Below are positions 38,701 through 48,251 of a stretch of 64,000 nucleotides of DNA, piece after piece. Position 1 is the first letter of the stretch. Each line of letters begins with the position of its first letter. The notes beneath the pieces are model-generated. The model was not told the DNA's origin and made no database searches. It saw only the letters and a list, made by a program, of their open reading frames with translations. Origin of the DNA: Euborellia annulipes (lineage: Eukaryota; Arthropoda; Insecta; Dermaptera; Anisolabididae); NCBI GenBank assembly GCA_023213315.1, contig JAKCPI010005101.1:1-64000 (forward strand). The letters are read 5' to 3'. The position numbers were made by a program, and so were the translations under genes.

Positions 38701-41612
38701 GCGAAGCACCGGTTTATAAAAAAAAAAAAACACATTCAAAGATATAAGAATTTTAAATTAAAATACATGTTTTCATCTCACAAAGTCCCAAAGGTGAATC
38801 GCCGATTCTTTTGAAACTTGGTGCATTTAAAGAACTCATCTAAAAGATTAATTTAGATGAAAAAAGTTTCAGGGATGGGCATTCAGAAATATTTTCAAAA
38901 ATTGAATTATATTAACATGAATTAGACCAAGTAATTAAAATAATCAAGCTCAATCTAATCTGCAAACACGAAAAAGCTTTCACAAACGACGCAACAATGC
39001 TAAAAACTCATTGTCAGTTTAAATTAAAAATCTAATTGATTTATTTAAAATCATTTTTGCAAAAGCGGATTGACAGAGAAATGAAACTAATTAATATATT
39101 TATATGAAAACCATGCTGAATAGTGTGAGTACATTGACATTTTAAGATAATCATTAGCACACAATTCAGCTCTCTTCACCAAGATATATTAATTAATGGT
39201 TTGCATCGGGTTATTCTCAAAGCCATCCTGGTCATTTCGATAATCCTGTTGAATTTTGTTTCAACAATGAAAATAACTTATGTTATAAAGACGAATCATG
39301 TGATTTTTCTTTTATAAAATGCAGTTATTGTAAGAATGAGATTTGTTTTAAGCATTTTTCCATTGAATTTCACTATTGTACCGATTTTATAGATTAAGTT
39401 AAAAATATTTCTGTATGCCCATCCCTGAAACTTTTTTCATCTAAATTAATCTTTAGATGAGTTCTTTAAATGCACCAAGTTTCAAAAGAATCGGCGATTC
39501 ACCTTTGGGTGACATTCCTTGTCAGCATTTATTACTGTGTCAACAAATAAGTTACGACTCGGGCCGGTGGTTATAAAAATCCATCCTTTGAATTGTCCAT
39601 AACAAATCAGTTCTTTTTCAAGACGATATTTAGATTGAAAATATGGAGATAGACAATCACTCAGTTTTCTTTTAAAGATCAATTTTGATAAGTTTTGACT
39701 ATTTGTAACCAGGGCCGTAACTAGGCAGGTGCAACAGGTGCACCCAGAGATCTAGGGGGCCCTAAAACGAAATTGCTAATTGAATTTTCTTTACAAATCA
39801 AAAATTTTATTTGAGATTTTAAAATAAAATTTATATATAAAATAAAATAATTTTATTTAAAATAGCCCTGAAATTATACATTGTATATAATATCTAATGT
39901 CGTGCGCCAAGAGAGTAGTGGCGTGGCGAGGACGGCGTACGATATGGGGCTCCTCGGACGACAACGCAGAGGAGCACCAAGGATGACTTGGCTTCATCGG
40001 GTCAGGAGAGACATGACCGAGCTTGGCCTGTCGGAGACAACAGCATTGGATAGGGGAGAGTAAGGTCCGCCGACCCCGCACCGCGGGATTAATAATGGCG
40101 AGGACAGAAGAAGAATTGATCGAAAAACGACCAGAATAGGCCAGAAGACACGGCAAAGTAATTTTATTACACGACAATGCACCTGCACACAAAGCAAAAC
40201 CGGTTCAGGATACAATCAAAGCCCTTGGCTGGGAGCTGCTACCCCACCCGCCATATTCACCAGACTTGGCCCCTTCCGACTACAATTTGTTTTCATCGAT
40301 GGGACACGCATTGGCTGGGCAGCACTTTGATTCCTACGAAGAAGTCGAAAATTGGGTGTTTGGTCGGTTTGCTTCAAATGACGAACATCCACAAATTGCC
40401 AGAAATGTTGTCAAAATGTGTAGAAAGCAATGGTCAATACTTTGAATAAAATTTTTTTACTTTCCCAAGACCTGATAGATGGAATTAGGTATGTAATTAA
40501 AAATTCATTAATTTTTTTATTAATTCCATCTAAAAGGAGCCAGGAACTATGATGAGCTACTGAAGGAATTTTCTCACGTATAATAAAACCTTGAATTGAT
40601 TAAATCAAGTAATATTTAAAGCTATGTCCTTTTTAAGAAAGTGTTCTTCTTTAAATGGTACAATCAGATGTTTAAATAAATAAAAATCAATATTCCGAAA
40701 CCCCGATCTTATTAGATTAAATAACGAAATTTGCAATTTATTCATTTAACCAGTTTTTTTTTTAATATTTTTAAATAAAAAGCAATTCACAAGAGTATTC
40801 GTTCTAAAAGATCCAAATCCTAACCGCAAGTTCGAACTAGAAGTTGGAAAATACAAGTTTGGACGAAAACGGGCATAGAGAAGACTGACAGTTCTGAACA
40901 AGTTCGATCAAATTATTGCTTCCGCACGTTTTTTTTTTTTTTATTTTTTTTTACACTCAAATAATAATAAATTTCTAAATCATCAAATAAAATAGATATA
41001 TAGTATTTATTATCTGATTTATCTTAAATCATAAAATCAAATAATAATAGTATTATAGGAAAATTTGCTTTAAAAACCCCTGAGGCTCTTTCGATTCCTT
41101 TGTTATAGAATCATATCCCTTGGATGGGAGAAATTGTAAAAATCTCAATGAAATATAAAATAAATATATAGAAGGGATTATAAAAATAAATTTCAAGAAA
41201 AATTTACCAATAAATCCCAATTGGATTCTTCCAGGTGAAAAATTGCCTCTCCAACATCTTCCACTCCTGTACAAGCCTGCAAGAAAAAGGTTTTATTTAT
41301 TTTAATTTTTTGTATTAATATATTTATTCCAATAAGAAAAAAAAATAAAAACATATCTAAACTTCTAAAATGATATTTTTTAATTTTAATATATTTTATT
41401 TATTTATTTTTTTTTTTTTTTAAGAAATAAATTGAAAATGAAGACTTGAGGATTTTTAATGACTTTTAAAACGACATAACCTCACAAAGGAATTCATTTT
41501 TATTTTAATTTAATCAATTTAAAGAAAAATATAATATATTTCTTAAAGTAGAATCAGTGTGAGTGAAACTTACTTGAAAATCAGCTAAAATTTCTTCTCT
41601 GTTTTCAGACAT
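26799..41612 (-). CDS. FAF1: FAS-associated factor 1 (UBA-UBL-UAS-UBX protein)
   Basis: Thirteen exons with agreeing phases: 41574-41612, 41208-41276, 37193-37502, 36936-37125, 34335-34485, 34150-34269, 32449-32563, 30907-31052, 30668-30822, 28782-28918, 27716-28098, 27563-27640, 26799-26879; 657 aa against about 650 in vertebrates. It starts MSENREEILADFQ, then ACTGVEDVGEAIFHLEESNW (UBA, residues 6-46). A first ubiquitin-like domain (about 115-190, TVGDLKSLIAGRLGVLP) and a second (205-285, IYNLKIQYDNKNYDL, IPVRHQSWTGWP) follow, then an acidic stretch (ESDDEEFEDA), the UAS domain (about 335-490, LLAMYLHHDSSVLANVFCTQ, FITWGWDLT), a charged coiled coil (REARELVKREQDEAYQESLQ) and the UBX domain (575-655, ITRIRFRLPQGESLDRRF, SWPRRD, LDPNATLQDLKLCPQE). 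FAF1 is a p97/VCP adaptor in ubiquitin-dependent degradation and death signalling (family knowledge). Its 5' end faces MRPS17. Confidence 0.96.
28995..30272. mobile_element. Fold-back element with CACTAGTCGACAA ends and a nested MITE
   Basis: ACTAGTCGACAAGG at about 29005 and TTGTCGACTAGTG at about 30267 are the ends. Blocks such as TAGAGATATAGAGCAAAATA, AAATGACCTCCGATTG and GATATCCCTGAATGCAAAAA recur inverted in the two halves. In the centre (about 29492-29687) a related 195-bp MITE has ends CACTGGTCGAAAAAAATGAA / CATTTTTTCGACTAGTG. The right arm has an insertion of about 80 nt near 30010. No coding frame. Confidence 0.65.
30297..30547. mobile_element. MITE with GGGCGTAGCCAGG ends
   Basis: ATGGGCGTAGCCAGGGGGAG at the left and GTCTGGCTACGCCCAT at the right form TIRs around 250 bp, with GCCCCC-rich subterminal parts. 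A related element is at 47632-47907. Confidence 0.7.
31231..31322. mobile_element. MITE, AAAAATCTGGTGTG family
   Basis: ACAAAAATCTGGTGTGACAT at the left and GTCACACCAAATTTTTTG at the right. Same size and inner stem as the copy at 9292. Confidence 0.6.
31536..31898. mobile_element. TTAA-flanked MITE with GGTGCGCGTCTCG ends
   Basis: Second copy of the family at 17720: TTAA, GGTGCGCGTCTCGAAAAA at the left and CCCGAGACGCGCACC, TTAA at the right. Shares CGGCAAGAGATGGCGTTAG and the GACTTCTATAAGTTGTAG block. 363 bp, non-coding. Confidence 0.75.
32076..32109 (-). ncRNA. Hammerhead motif (solo)
   Basis: Minus strand: CTGAGGA, stem II GGCC...GGCC around a CATAAATTTA loop, GAAA, then CATC. The core is intact but helix III ACGT has decayed to ACAT. 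It is the same subfamily as the split copy at 59371/60233. Confidence 0.55.
32155..32255. mobile_element. Short divergent hammerhead pair
   Basis: Minus copy at about 32158-32192 (stem II GGAC...GTCC, GAAACGTCTGAACG; the CTGANGA half is lost) and plus copy at 32213-32250 (CTGAAGA, stem II GAC...GTC, GAAACGTCTCC). Same divergent arrangement as the longer palindromes, with less than 25 nt between the copies; no target duplication found. It lies 200 bp from a FAF1 exon (32449-32563). Confidence 0.5.
32724..33855. mobile_element. Two tail-to-tail copies of the 600-bp TIR element
   Basis: The first copy (32724-33335) reads GAAGGCGGAACGGGAGCGAA ... CGTCGCTCCTGAACCCC. The second (about 33470-33855) is inverted, ending ACCTTCGCTCCTGTTCCGCC. 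Between them is about 130 nt of AT-rich DNA. The pair forms a palindrome whose outer ends both carry GGCGGAACRGGAGCGAAGG. Confidence 0.65.
34549..34808. mobile_element. MITE with TATGGACCCTGTTATGCA ends (short form)
   Basis: TATGGACCCTGTTATGCATT and CTAATGCGTAACAGGGTCCA face each other 260 bp apart, with GTGTGTCAAGCGCCA just inside. It is a deletion derivative of the element at 37715-38480. TA at both ends suggests Tc1/mariner-type transposition. Confidence 0.75.
35104..35146 (-). ncRNA. Hammerhead ribozyme motif
   Basis: Minus strand: AGTC, CTGATGA, stem II GGGA...TCCC, GAAA, CGTC, GACT. Stem I pairs AGTC/GACT, differing from GGCC/GGCC of other copies, which is compensatory variation. Intact core. 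Confidence 0.8.
35290..35332 (+). ncRNA. Hammerhead ribozyme motif
   Basis: Perfect mirror of 35104-35146 with all core residues intact; loop of stem II is GGCGTTAAG. Confidence 0.8.
35590..35795 (+). repeat. tRNA-derived SINE arranged as an inverted pair
   Basis: The plus-strand unit at about 35659-35740 has an A-box-like TGGTACAATGGTTAGCACGC and a B-box-like GAGGTCCGATTCCCG, followed by GGGGGCCATGGGATGTTTGG. A partial inverted copy lies just left (35590-35640, CATGGCCCCCGGGAATCGAA). Another minus-strand member is at 43232-43330. Anticodon-arm pairing is imperfect, so a SINE head rather than a tRNA gene. Confidence 0.6.
36001..36229. mobile_element. Nested palindromic hammerhead retroelement (229 bp)
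   Basis: Near-identical direct repeats TTTATTTGCAAAT (35988-36000) and TTTATTTGAAAAT (36230-36242) flank it. It has a 50-nt left tail, then perfect arms (36051-36120 and 36159-36228). The plus-strand hammerhead at 36133-36174 reads ACTC, CTGAAGA, stem II GGGTT...AACCC, GAAA, TATATC, GAGT; stem I pairs ACTC/GAGT. The left-arm copy is truncated at the GAAA side. It is the smallest complete member of the family here. Confidence 0.8.
36133..36174 (+). ncRNA. Hammerhead ribozyme motif, ATATAT helix III
   Basis: Core CTGAAGA/GAAA intact; helix III is the palindrome ATATAT instead of ACGT and the cleavage base is C; stem I ACTC/GAGT and stem II GGGTT/AACCC are both compensatory relative to other copies. 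Confidence 0.75.
36237..36274 (-). ncRNA. Hammerhead motif, ATAT helix III
   Basis: Minus strand: CTGAAGA, stem II GGC-CCT...AGG-GCC with a bulge, GAAA, TATT. Paired with the plus-strand copy at 36454-36490 in the outer palindrome. Confidence 0.6.
36454..36490 (+). ncRNA. Hammerhead motif, ATAT helix III
   Basis: Mirror of 36237-36274: CTGAAGA, stem II GGC...GCC, GAAATATTT. The stem II hairpin has lost two bases against its partner. Confidence 0.6.
37715..38480. mobile_element. TIR element with TGGACCCTGTTATGCA ends (long form)
   Basis: About 45-nt TIRs (TGGACCCTGTTATGCAATGG, GTGTGTCAAAGACCAAA) enclose 765 bp of AT-rich DNA. The same family gives the 260-bp form at 34549. No transposase frame survives. 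Confidence 0.75.
38770..39515 (+). mobile_element. TIR element with remnant of a Cys/His-tailed coding region
   Basis: Arms of about 120 nt (AAGGTGAATCGCCGATTC, AAACTTGGTGCATTTAAAG, TTTCAGGGATGGGCA) are inverted at 38782-38900 and 39400-39512. Inside, at about 39205-39395, a plus-strand frame reads GYSQSHPGHFDNPVEFCFNN and ends SYCKNEICFKHF...FHYCTDFID with a stop. The spacing of Cys and His is like the small zinc-binding tail of some DDE transposases. The rest of the protein is missing. Confidence 0.5.
39895..40140 (+). mobile_element. Non-LTR retrotransposon C-terminal scrap
   Basis: The frame reads GLLGRQRRGAPRMTWLHRVR, then RDMTELGLSETTALDRGE, the conserved RRGRPRxRWxDxVxxDLxxLGL block at the C-terminus of many LINE reverse transcriptases. 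It is GC-rich against its surroundings. Neither element end is recognisable. Confidence 0.65.
40147..40446 (+). pseudogene. mariner transposase C-terminal fragment
   Basis: GKVILLHDNAPAHKAKPVQD, YSPDLAPSDYNLFSSM and EEVENWVFGRFAS carry the second (HDNA) and third (PSDYN) catalytic Asp regions of mariner D,D34D transposases. A frameshift after FAS moves the tail (HKLPEMLSKCVESNGQYFE) to another frame. The first Asp region and TIRs are missing. Confidence 0.8.
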
Positions 41613-42024
41613 TTTGTTTAATAGTTAAGCTAAAATAAAACTTGACGAATCATTTATTGCTGTCAATAATGTTTTGCTGTTTTTGCTCCTCAAAAGATAA
41701 TGGCGCAAGTCAACTGATATTACCAACACAAAAATTTTTATAAGCAAATCACTACATCAGGTCTACCAACGTAGCAATAATTCATTCACTCTTGCATTCA
41801 CTTAAAAAAAAGTTATTTTAATTTTCAATACAAAATATATTTAATCAAATAAAACTATATTAAATTGAAATAAAAATATGTGTTGATTTGAATTCGCTTG
41901 GCTTGATTCTGACCTGAAGATAGTATCTTGTTCAACTTCACTGGGCTAGCTTCATTATTATCTTGCCCAAAATAAACATGTTTTAATTTCCAATCCTATT
42001 AAAAAATTTCCAAATTAATTTAAA
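41613..42024. promoter_or_regulatory. Putative bidirectional promoter, FAF1 / MRPS17
   Basis: The two start codons face away from each other with 412 bp between. The interval is free of recognisable transposons, unlike almost every other stretch of this length here, which suggests constraint. No clear TATA box or CpG island was seen; the arrangement alone supports the call. Confidence 0.5.
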
Positions 42025-43330
42025 ATGGTGAGCTTAATTAAAAGATCGTCGATTTTATTAGGACAATGCGTACCTACTCTAAAAGAGAATGCCTCTAAAA
42101 TAAGAATCAAATCACTAGAATTTGATATATATTTAAATATGGTAACAATTTTTTTTTTTTTAATTATATCTTAATGAATTTTACTAATAATCTCAATTTA
42201 ATTATTTCTAGTATTTTAGTAAATTTGAATTTCTTTACGCTCATGATCCAGAGAAATTATGTAAAACTGGAGATGTTGTCTTAGTAGAAAAACTTCCAGA
42301 GAAAATGACAACGCTAATAAGTCATAAGATTTTAAAGATAGTTTACCCTCTTGGGGATATTACGGATCCAATTACAGGAGAAAAAAATCTCCGGGACACA
42401 GTACAGGTATTCATTTAAAGAATTAATTCTTTTGTTTAAATCTGGAACAGGTTAAATAAATAAATTTCTGTAGTCTCACTCGATATTAACTGAAATCCAA
42501 CCGAATCTGTATTCCTCGAGTGTTTTTGCTTTAAATTATAAAAACTTGAGGATTGTCATCTTCACAAACAAAGTCCCTAGCATCTCAATATTTGTTTTTG
42601 AGCTATAAATACACTCTCTGCAGAAACAGAGCCTCCCCAGAGTGTAATGACTTTCCCAGGATAAATGTTAGTCAATCATCACACCGAGCGACCAGATGAT
42701 GATGTCAATGAAATCGAAACGTCCCGAATTAGAGCTCGCTGCATCCTCCTTCCATCTATCTGAAACATCTACATCAAATTAATATTTTCTTAAAAAGAAG
42801 TTATATCGAAATTTGTTGGGATAGATTCTAAACTGTTGATATTAGGAAGAAAGTATCGATACTCGTGCTGCAGGAATATAGGAATAATAATTAAGAGGTG
42901 ATGATAACGTTGATGTACGAGGGTGGTTTGAAAAGTTCTCGGAATGTACTAGAATTAAGTATTTAACCTCGGCGGAACTGCTTTTATTTTTCAACATAGT
43001 CTCCCTGTAGACTAATGCATTTGGTCCAGCAGCGATGTTTCAATGCCTTGATTCCATCTCGAAAATGAGATTCGGCTAATCTACAGAATAAAGTGTCAGG
43101 CCACCTAGAGGGCGCTGAGGTGATTCATTCGTGATTCTTTCGTTCTTCTTTTTGGGATTCGTTCTCACTATTTTATTTTTATAAGACGCCATTTAATATA
43201 TATATAAATATATATATATATATATTTAACAAGACATGTGAGTGTTCTTTATTGATGAGGCCAAACATCCCATGGCCCCCGAGAATCGAACCCAGGATCT
43301 CCGCCTTTCCGGGGCATAGGCGTGCTATCC

Positions 43331-43366
<36 letters not shown>

Positions 43367-44377
43367 AAGATATGTTTTCTCGGGTTGAGTCGCGTGTGAT
43401 GTTGAGACATCACACGTCTCAACATCATACGCGACTCAACCCGAGAAAACATATCTTCGCATACATCCAGTCGCGGAAACCTTCCAGAACATATATATAT
43501 ATATATACAGTAGAACCTCGATAAGTTAAAGTTCAAGGGAAACGGTTAGAAATTTGAGTTATCGAGTTTTTTACTTATCGAGAGTTGAAGTTAGAGAGGT
43601 TATTGAATATAATTTTTAACGTACCGAGGTTTATTGATTTTGGGCACGTGAGTGAAAAAGGAATTTCGTTTGATCTATTTGTTTATTTCGGAGGTTTTGA
43701 ACTTAGCGAGGTTTAACTTATCGAGGTTCTACTGTATTAAATTTTAATTAAAAATATAAGAATTTTTATTATTATAATAATTATTATTATTAATTATTTA
43801 TTATAATTTTATCTGAATATGAAAACATATTAAAAAATTCTACAAATGATTACAACAACTGTCAAAAGAGAGCTAGTGTGTTGGTCTTGAGATAATCCTC
43901 AAGTCCGTTTCCTCGAGGAAAACCCTACCGTGTATGTCCGATTTTTTCCTTGGGAAAATCCTCGAGGTAACCCTTGAGACTTTTTTCCTTGAAGACGGCC
44001 TGCACGTGTATGGCGGCCTTTAGAGAATATCAACACTGATATCATCATATTAACAATATTGGAACTGGAACTGGGAAGGAGTTGAAAAACCAAGTCTCCT
44101 AAGTATCTAGAGTGCTTGTTGGGCTCACCAACTTCTTACAACTTGAGCCACCCGAGTTTTATGCACGATTATACGTAGTTTGTGATTTTGTTATTTTTTC
44201 CGTTTCAGATCAATTATATCGGAAGAGAATAAATTATATGGAGAGAATCCGCAAGTGTTTGACTACGAGAAAGCACCTCCCCGAGGCTGGCAAGAGGACA
44301 AAAAAGATTTCACTCGCAAGCCCACTTACGTGAAATATCATGAATTCGAAGACGACCACCAACCCTATGGTGTATAA
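42025..44377 (+). CDS. MRPS17: Mitochondrial small-subunit ribosomal protein uS17m
   Basis: Exon 1 (42025-42141) and exon 2 (42212-42406) read MVSLIKRSSILLGQCVPTLK ... YFSKFEFLYAHDPEKLCKTG, DVVLVEKLPEKMTTLISHK, VYPLGDITDPITGEKNLRD. The YFxxxxxxYAHDxxxxCxxGD block and the following OB-fold strands identify uS17m. The last exon holds NKLYGENPQVFDYEKAPPRG, WQEDKKDFTRKPTYVKYHEF and a stop at 44375-44377, like the insect-type extension of this family. Two acceptors are possible: the strong TTTCAG (exon from 44209) is out of frame, whereas GAAGAG (exon from 44228) keeps the frame and gives 153 aa. An AATAAA lies at 44435-44440. Intron 2 carries a mariner scrap, a SINE and a pogo-like MITE. It is convergent with FCP1, whose stop is 7.5 kb away. 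Confidence 0.88.
42693..42724 (+). ncRNA. Degenerate hammerhead motif
   Basis: CAGATGA in place of CTGATGA (U4 lost), stem II GAT...ATC, then GAAACGTC. Probably inactive. It lies in intron 2 of MRPS17, sense to the gene. Confidence 0.45.
42917..43085 (-). pseudogene. mariner 3' end remnant
   Basis: On the minus strand, AESHFRDGIKALKHRCWTKC ISLQGDYVEK followed by a stop is the C-terminus of a mariner transposase, then the TIR-like GAACTTTTCAAACCACCCTC. The rest of the element is gone. Confidence 0.75.
43190..43506. repeat. TA microsatellites, SINE fragment and a 100-bp palindrome
   Basis: (TA)n tracts at about 43195-43226, 43333-43363 and 43490-43507. A minus-strand tRNA-SINE fragment (43232-43330; CCCGAGAATCGAACCCAGG) matches the unit at 35659. 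Between them 43365-43466 is a palindrome with 45-nt arms (CGAAGATATGTTTTCTCGGG ... and complement) and a short centre. Confidence 0.65.
43508..43734. mobile_element. pogo/Tigger-type MITE
   Basis: CAGTAGAACCTCGATAAGTT at the left and AACTTATCGAGGTTCTACTG at the right, flanked by TA on each side (ATA-CAG ... CTG-TA). These ends are typical of pogo-like elements. 227 bp, non-coding. A half copy is visible near 14687. Confidence 0.8.
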
Positions 44378-45224
44378 GAAATAAGTTTTATTTTATTTTA
44401 GTATCTTTGTAAATATCTCCTAGGAAGGTTTATAAATAAATAATTTTACTTGTACTTATTTATTTATTAAATTCTCCTCAATACATTCATTTTATTTTTT
44501 TTTTTTATTTTTCAAAATATAATTGGAAATTAACATTTTTTTATTTTTATTACAAATATACATTTTATTTAGCGAAATTAAAAATAATATTTATATTTAT
44601 ATAATATATATATATACATATATACGTACATTATTTTGTACTTTAACTAGTGAAGTGAATTCAAAAAGTATAACAATTATTGCTTTTAATAATAATTAAT
44701 ACTTGATTTGCTATAAAACAAATACAAAATCATATTTCTTATTAAAAATTCTACTCGCTTAAATATTATTATTATAATTGTATCAAATTAAATTGGACTA
44801 ATATGCTTTTGTCAGAAAATTTGACTTTTTTTTTTCTTCTGTCATTTGTCCAATTTAATAGGAATAGTAAAAACGGAAGGGAAATTTGATCATTTTCTAG
44901 AATAATCAGGTCCCAATGTAGTATAAATTTAAGCTTCTGGTTTATTATTTTAGTTCTTGTGAAATAATTCATTTGGCTATATTACAATCAAATGCCTGCT
45001 CCCAACTCAACCAATTGCAATTTAATTGTTAAAATAGAATTTTATTTGATATGAATCGCCTTCTTCTCTAATGACGTAATCTTAAGCAAAGAGAATAATT
45101 TTTTTGTACCAAGGAGTATCAAAACTACTCCAGAAGGCCGGGGACAATATTCAGATAAAATTACTTAACAATTGCAATCAATTGAATTGAATTTTGCCTT
45201 TTTAGCCTCTCCTTAAGGGCTTAA
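44378..45224. other. MRPS17 3' UTR and AT-rich spacer
   Basis: Polyadenylation word AATAAA at 44435. The rest is AT-rich with TA repeats at 44604-44620; no supported exon or element. Confidence 0.4.
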
Positions 45225-45978
45225 GGGCCGTCCACATATTACGTAACGCCTTTTTTGACGATTTTCTACCCCCCATGTAACACTTAGTCACATACAAAGA
45301 AACCCCCCTACAAATATTACGTCACAACAGAACTCCCCCCTCCGAATAAAATTTCTTATACAAAATTCATATCATGTTACCTTTTTTTTTTTTTTTTTTC
45401 AACTTTGAATTGTTATGTCACACTTGTTAGAGAAACCCTCGGGTCCCCCATGTAACAATTGGCCAGACCCCCCGCCCCCTGTTGTAGGTGTGATAGCATA
45501 ATCAGGGACTCAAGGAAGCCCTGTCTGAATTGTTATTCTTTGTATTTATTGACAATCGAATGAATGTAATTAATTATACGCAATTAAAGATATTATTTAA
45601 ATGTTATCCTAGTTTAATCAAGTTAGTTATTAATTTTAATTATAAGATATAAAGAAAAAAAGAAAAATGGCTGAGAAAATCCATGGAAGACTTGCAGAGG
45701 TTCTACGAGCAATTTTTAGCGAAAATTAAAGTAAACGAAGAGCCAAAGGAGTCTCAAGAGAAATTAATACACTCATTAAATACAAAGAATAACAATTGAG
45801 GCAGGGCTTCCTTGAGAGTCCCTGATTATGCTATCACACCTACCCCTGTAAGTTTCTTTAGTCGTATGTTTTCAGTTTTGGATTCATTTGGAATCCGGCT
45901 CGAACGTCGAATCTCCTTCTGGGTCTCTAACACCCCCCCCCCCCCTAACGCGTTACGTAATATGTGTACGGCCCCTTA
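45225..45978. mobile_element. TIR element with GGGCCGTCCACATATTACGTAACGC ends and nested repeat
   Basis: The left end GGGCCGTCCACATATTACGT and right end ACGTAATATGTGTACGGCCCC are flanked by TTAAGGG on both sides, consistent with a TTAA target. Inside, about 45486-45840 is a second inverted repeat (GTGTGATAGCATAATCAGGG, TCAAGGAAGCCCTG, and complements). Non-coding. Confidence 0.65.
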
Positions 45979-47261
45979 AGGGCTTCGTTTGACCCCCAAC
46001 TCACATGAAAACGTCATTGTCCCATATCGATTCACTTGATAGAATGCACTGGTGGTGGGTGGGACATTTCTTGTTTTTTCTAAATATTTTCTTTTTTTAA
46101 CCACTAGGTTGCTTCAATTTCGAAAAGAACGCCCCCATGGATGCTATTTAAATTGAAAAAACTTGCTCTCGATTCCGAATTAAGAGAACTTTGTAAAATA
46201 AATTATTAAACTAAAACATTTCTATTAAATTCAAATAAATACGATTAACATTTTTTATTTTATTATTATTATTATATATAAAAAGTATAAATAATTTCAA
46301 TTTACATTTAAAAATAAATGAACACAAATAAAATGGTTAGATTAGAGTAAATATATACATTTTAATTTACCATCAAACAAAAAATTTGTTTTGGATTCGG
46401 CGTCAATCATTTCAATCTCTTGACAATCCTAAACTAAAATTGATATTATGCTAATTTTGTGGAAATTCATTTCCTTGGGCTGAATGGAAACATGGAGTGC
46501 AAATTTTTTATTACTTTGATATGTCAGTTAATTTTTACTTTCTCTTACCTATCTTCTTTGTATATTCTATATAGGTGGAAGGAAATACACGTCTGTTAAT
46601 TAGCTCATTTGTTCATATTACGTTCTCTCATATGATTATTTCCTTGTTTTTTTTTTTTAAATGGAAACTTTTATGGTTCAAACGTCGATTTCATATTCAT
46701 TTATAAAAATAATGAAATTATCGTTTGAATGGTAGGCTTTATTAGGGGATGGGAGGGCTGATCTCAAAAAAATTTTTTTTTTTCGCGTAACCAAAGTTTT
46801 CCGCCCTGCGAAAAATTTTCCCATGTGTCCTCGGAAGAGGCGCAAAATTTGGAACCAAAATTTGTTTCTTGTACCGCCCGCGCGGAACATTCCCCTCTTT
46901 TGCGGAAACAAACATTTTTCTTTGTAAAAATTACTGTAAAAGAATTAGATTCTCGGTTTAAGTGTGGTTTATTTGTAAAAATTACAACGTTTCGACTACT
47001 CATTCTGTGGCCTTCTTCAGCTAAGATTACAAAGGTTGTTACATCTGTGACAATCTCAATTGAACTGACTGACCGTCAACTTCTGACACACATAGTGTCG
47101 AAATGCGTATTAAGTCAATAAAATGAATTGAAACAAATAATTTATATTACCTATCTATCGATTATTTTAATTTTTTGTGGGGCTGAAAGCAATGTGCACA
47201 CTTATTTGCTTGAATGGGTTTAAATTTGACTTCCCTCATTATTTAATTGTATCTTCAACTA

Positions 47262-48178
47262 TAAGGCAGGCCACACATCAAGGAAACATGAAACGTGAAA
47301 GAGAAACATGAAACACGTTTCATAAAATAAGTACACATTGCCGTAAATGAGAATACGCACATCAGCGAAATATGTTTCAAGTGACGTCATAGCGAAGCAA
47401 ATCCTCTAGAAATGTGTTTACATGAAATAGGTTCTAATTCTATATTTTTTTGTTTCTTGTTTCTCGTTATCGCGTCGCAGGCAATATTTGATAAGTTTTA
47501 AAATGAAAGACGACGAAGAATTTAATGTAGTGTTTGTGTCAGTCATTGAAAAAAAAACATGAGGAAACTAACCTACTAAATGTCTGTACAGACATTCTAT
47601 AAAAAGACTGAAATTTGTCAGGATGCTCACTCATGGGCGTACCCAGCGAGGGGCAGGGGGGAGCAGTTGCCCCCCCCCCCCCCCTAGAAGCAAGAAAAAA
47701 AAATTAAATGCTTATAAAGTGATGAAATGAAACAAAATTAGGTAGGGCGATAGCGACGGGGACTCGTTAGGACTCGAGGGTTTTTATGCCTTTAATTCGA
47801 AGGCTAGGCTTTTACTTTATGTATATACGTATATGAAAAAGCTATGTCATAATCTGGACGGCCATGGTCTGCCCCCCTCTAGATTTGATCCTGGGTACGC
47901 CCCTTGTGCTCACTTAATTATTTTGACACTATATAAGAACCATGTTTAAGATTTATGTGGTTATACGGATGTTGTTTCTTTCGTTTTGATTTATTTTTGT
48001 GTTTTGATAATAATAATGTGATTACAACCCCAACTACTACGTCGTCATCGGTGTTCATTGCTAACTGAAACAAATTAATTTAATTTGATTTTGGTTTGTG
48101 CATCGATGAAGCACAAACTTTCTGTTTCTTATTTCATATTTCACGTTTCTAGTTTCGTTGATGTGTGGCTTGCCTAAA
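47262..48178. mobile_element. TIR element with AGGCAGGCCACACATCAAGG ends
   Basis: AGGCAGGCCACACATCAAGG on the left, GTTGATGTGTGGCTTGCCT on the right, with AAACATGAAAC and GTTTC words in each subterminal part. It contains a second element at 47632-47907 of the GGGCGTACCCAGCGAGGGG / CCTGGGTACGCCCC type. Confidence 0.65.
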
Positions 48179-48251
48179 AACAACTTTTTTAAATATTATA
48201 AAAAATTTTAAAACCTGTATATATCATCATATTATCTAAATAGAATACATA

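Noticed and set aside
46984..47030. Minus-strand CTGAAGA ... GTCGAAACGTTG as a hammerhead.
   Set aside because: The core words are present but stem II does not pair; it belongs to the repeat also seen at 1312, 6430 and 12850. At most a decayed relative, so not listed as a motif.
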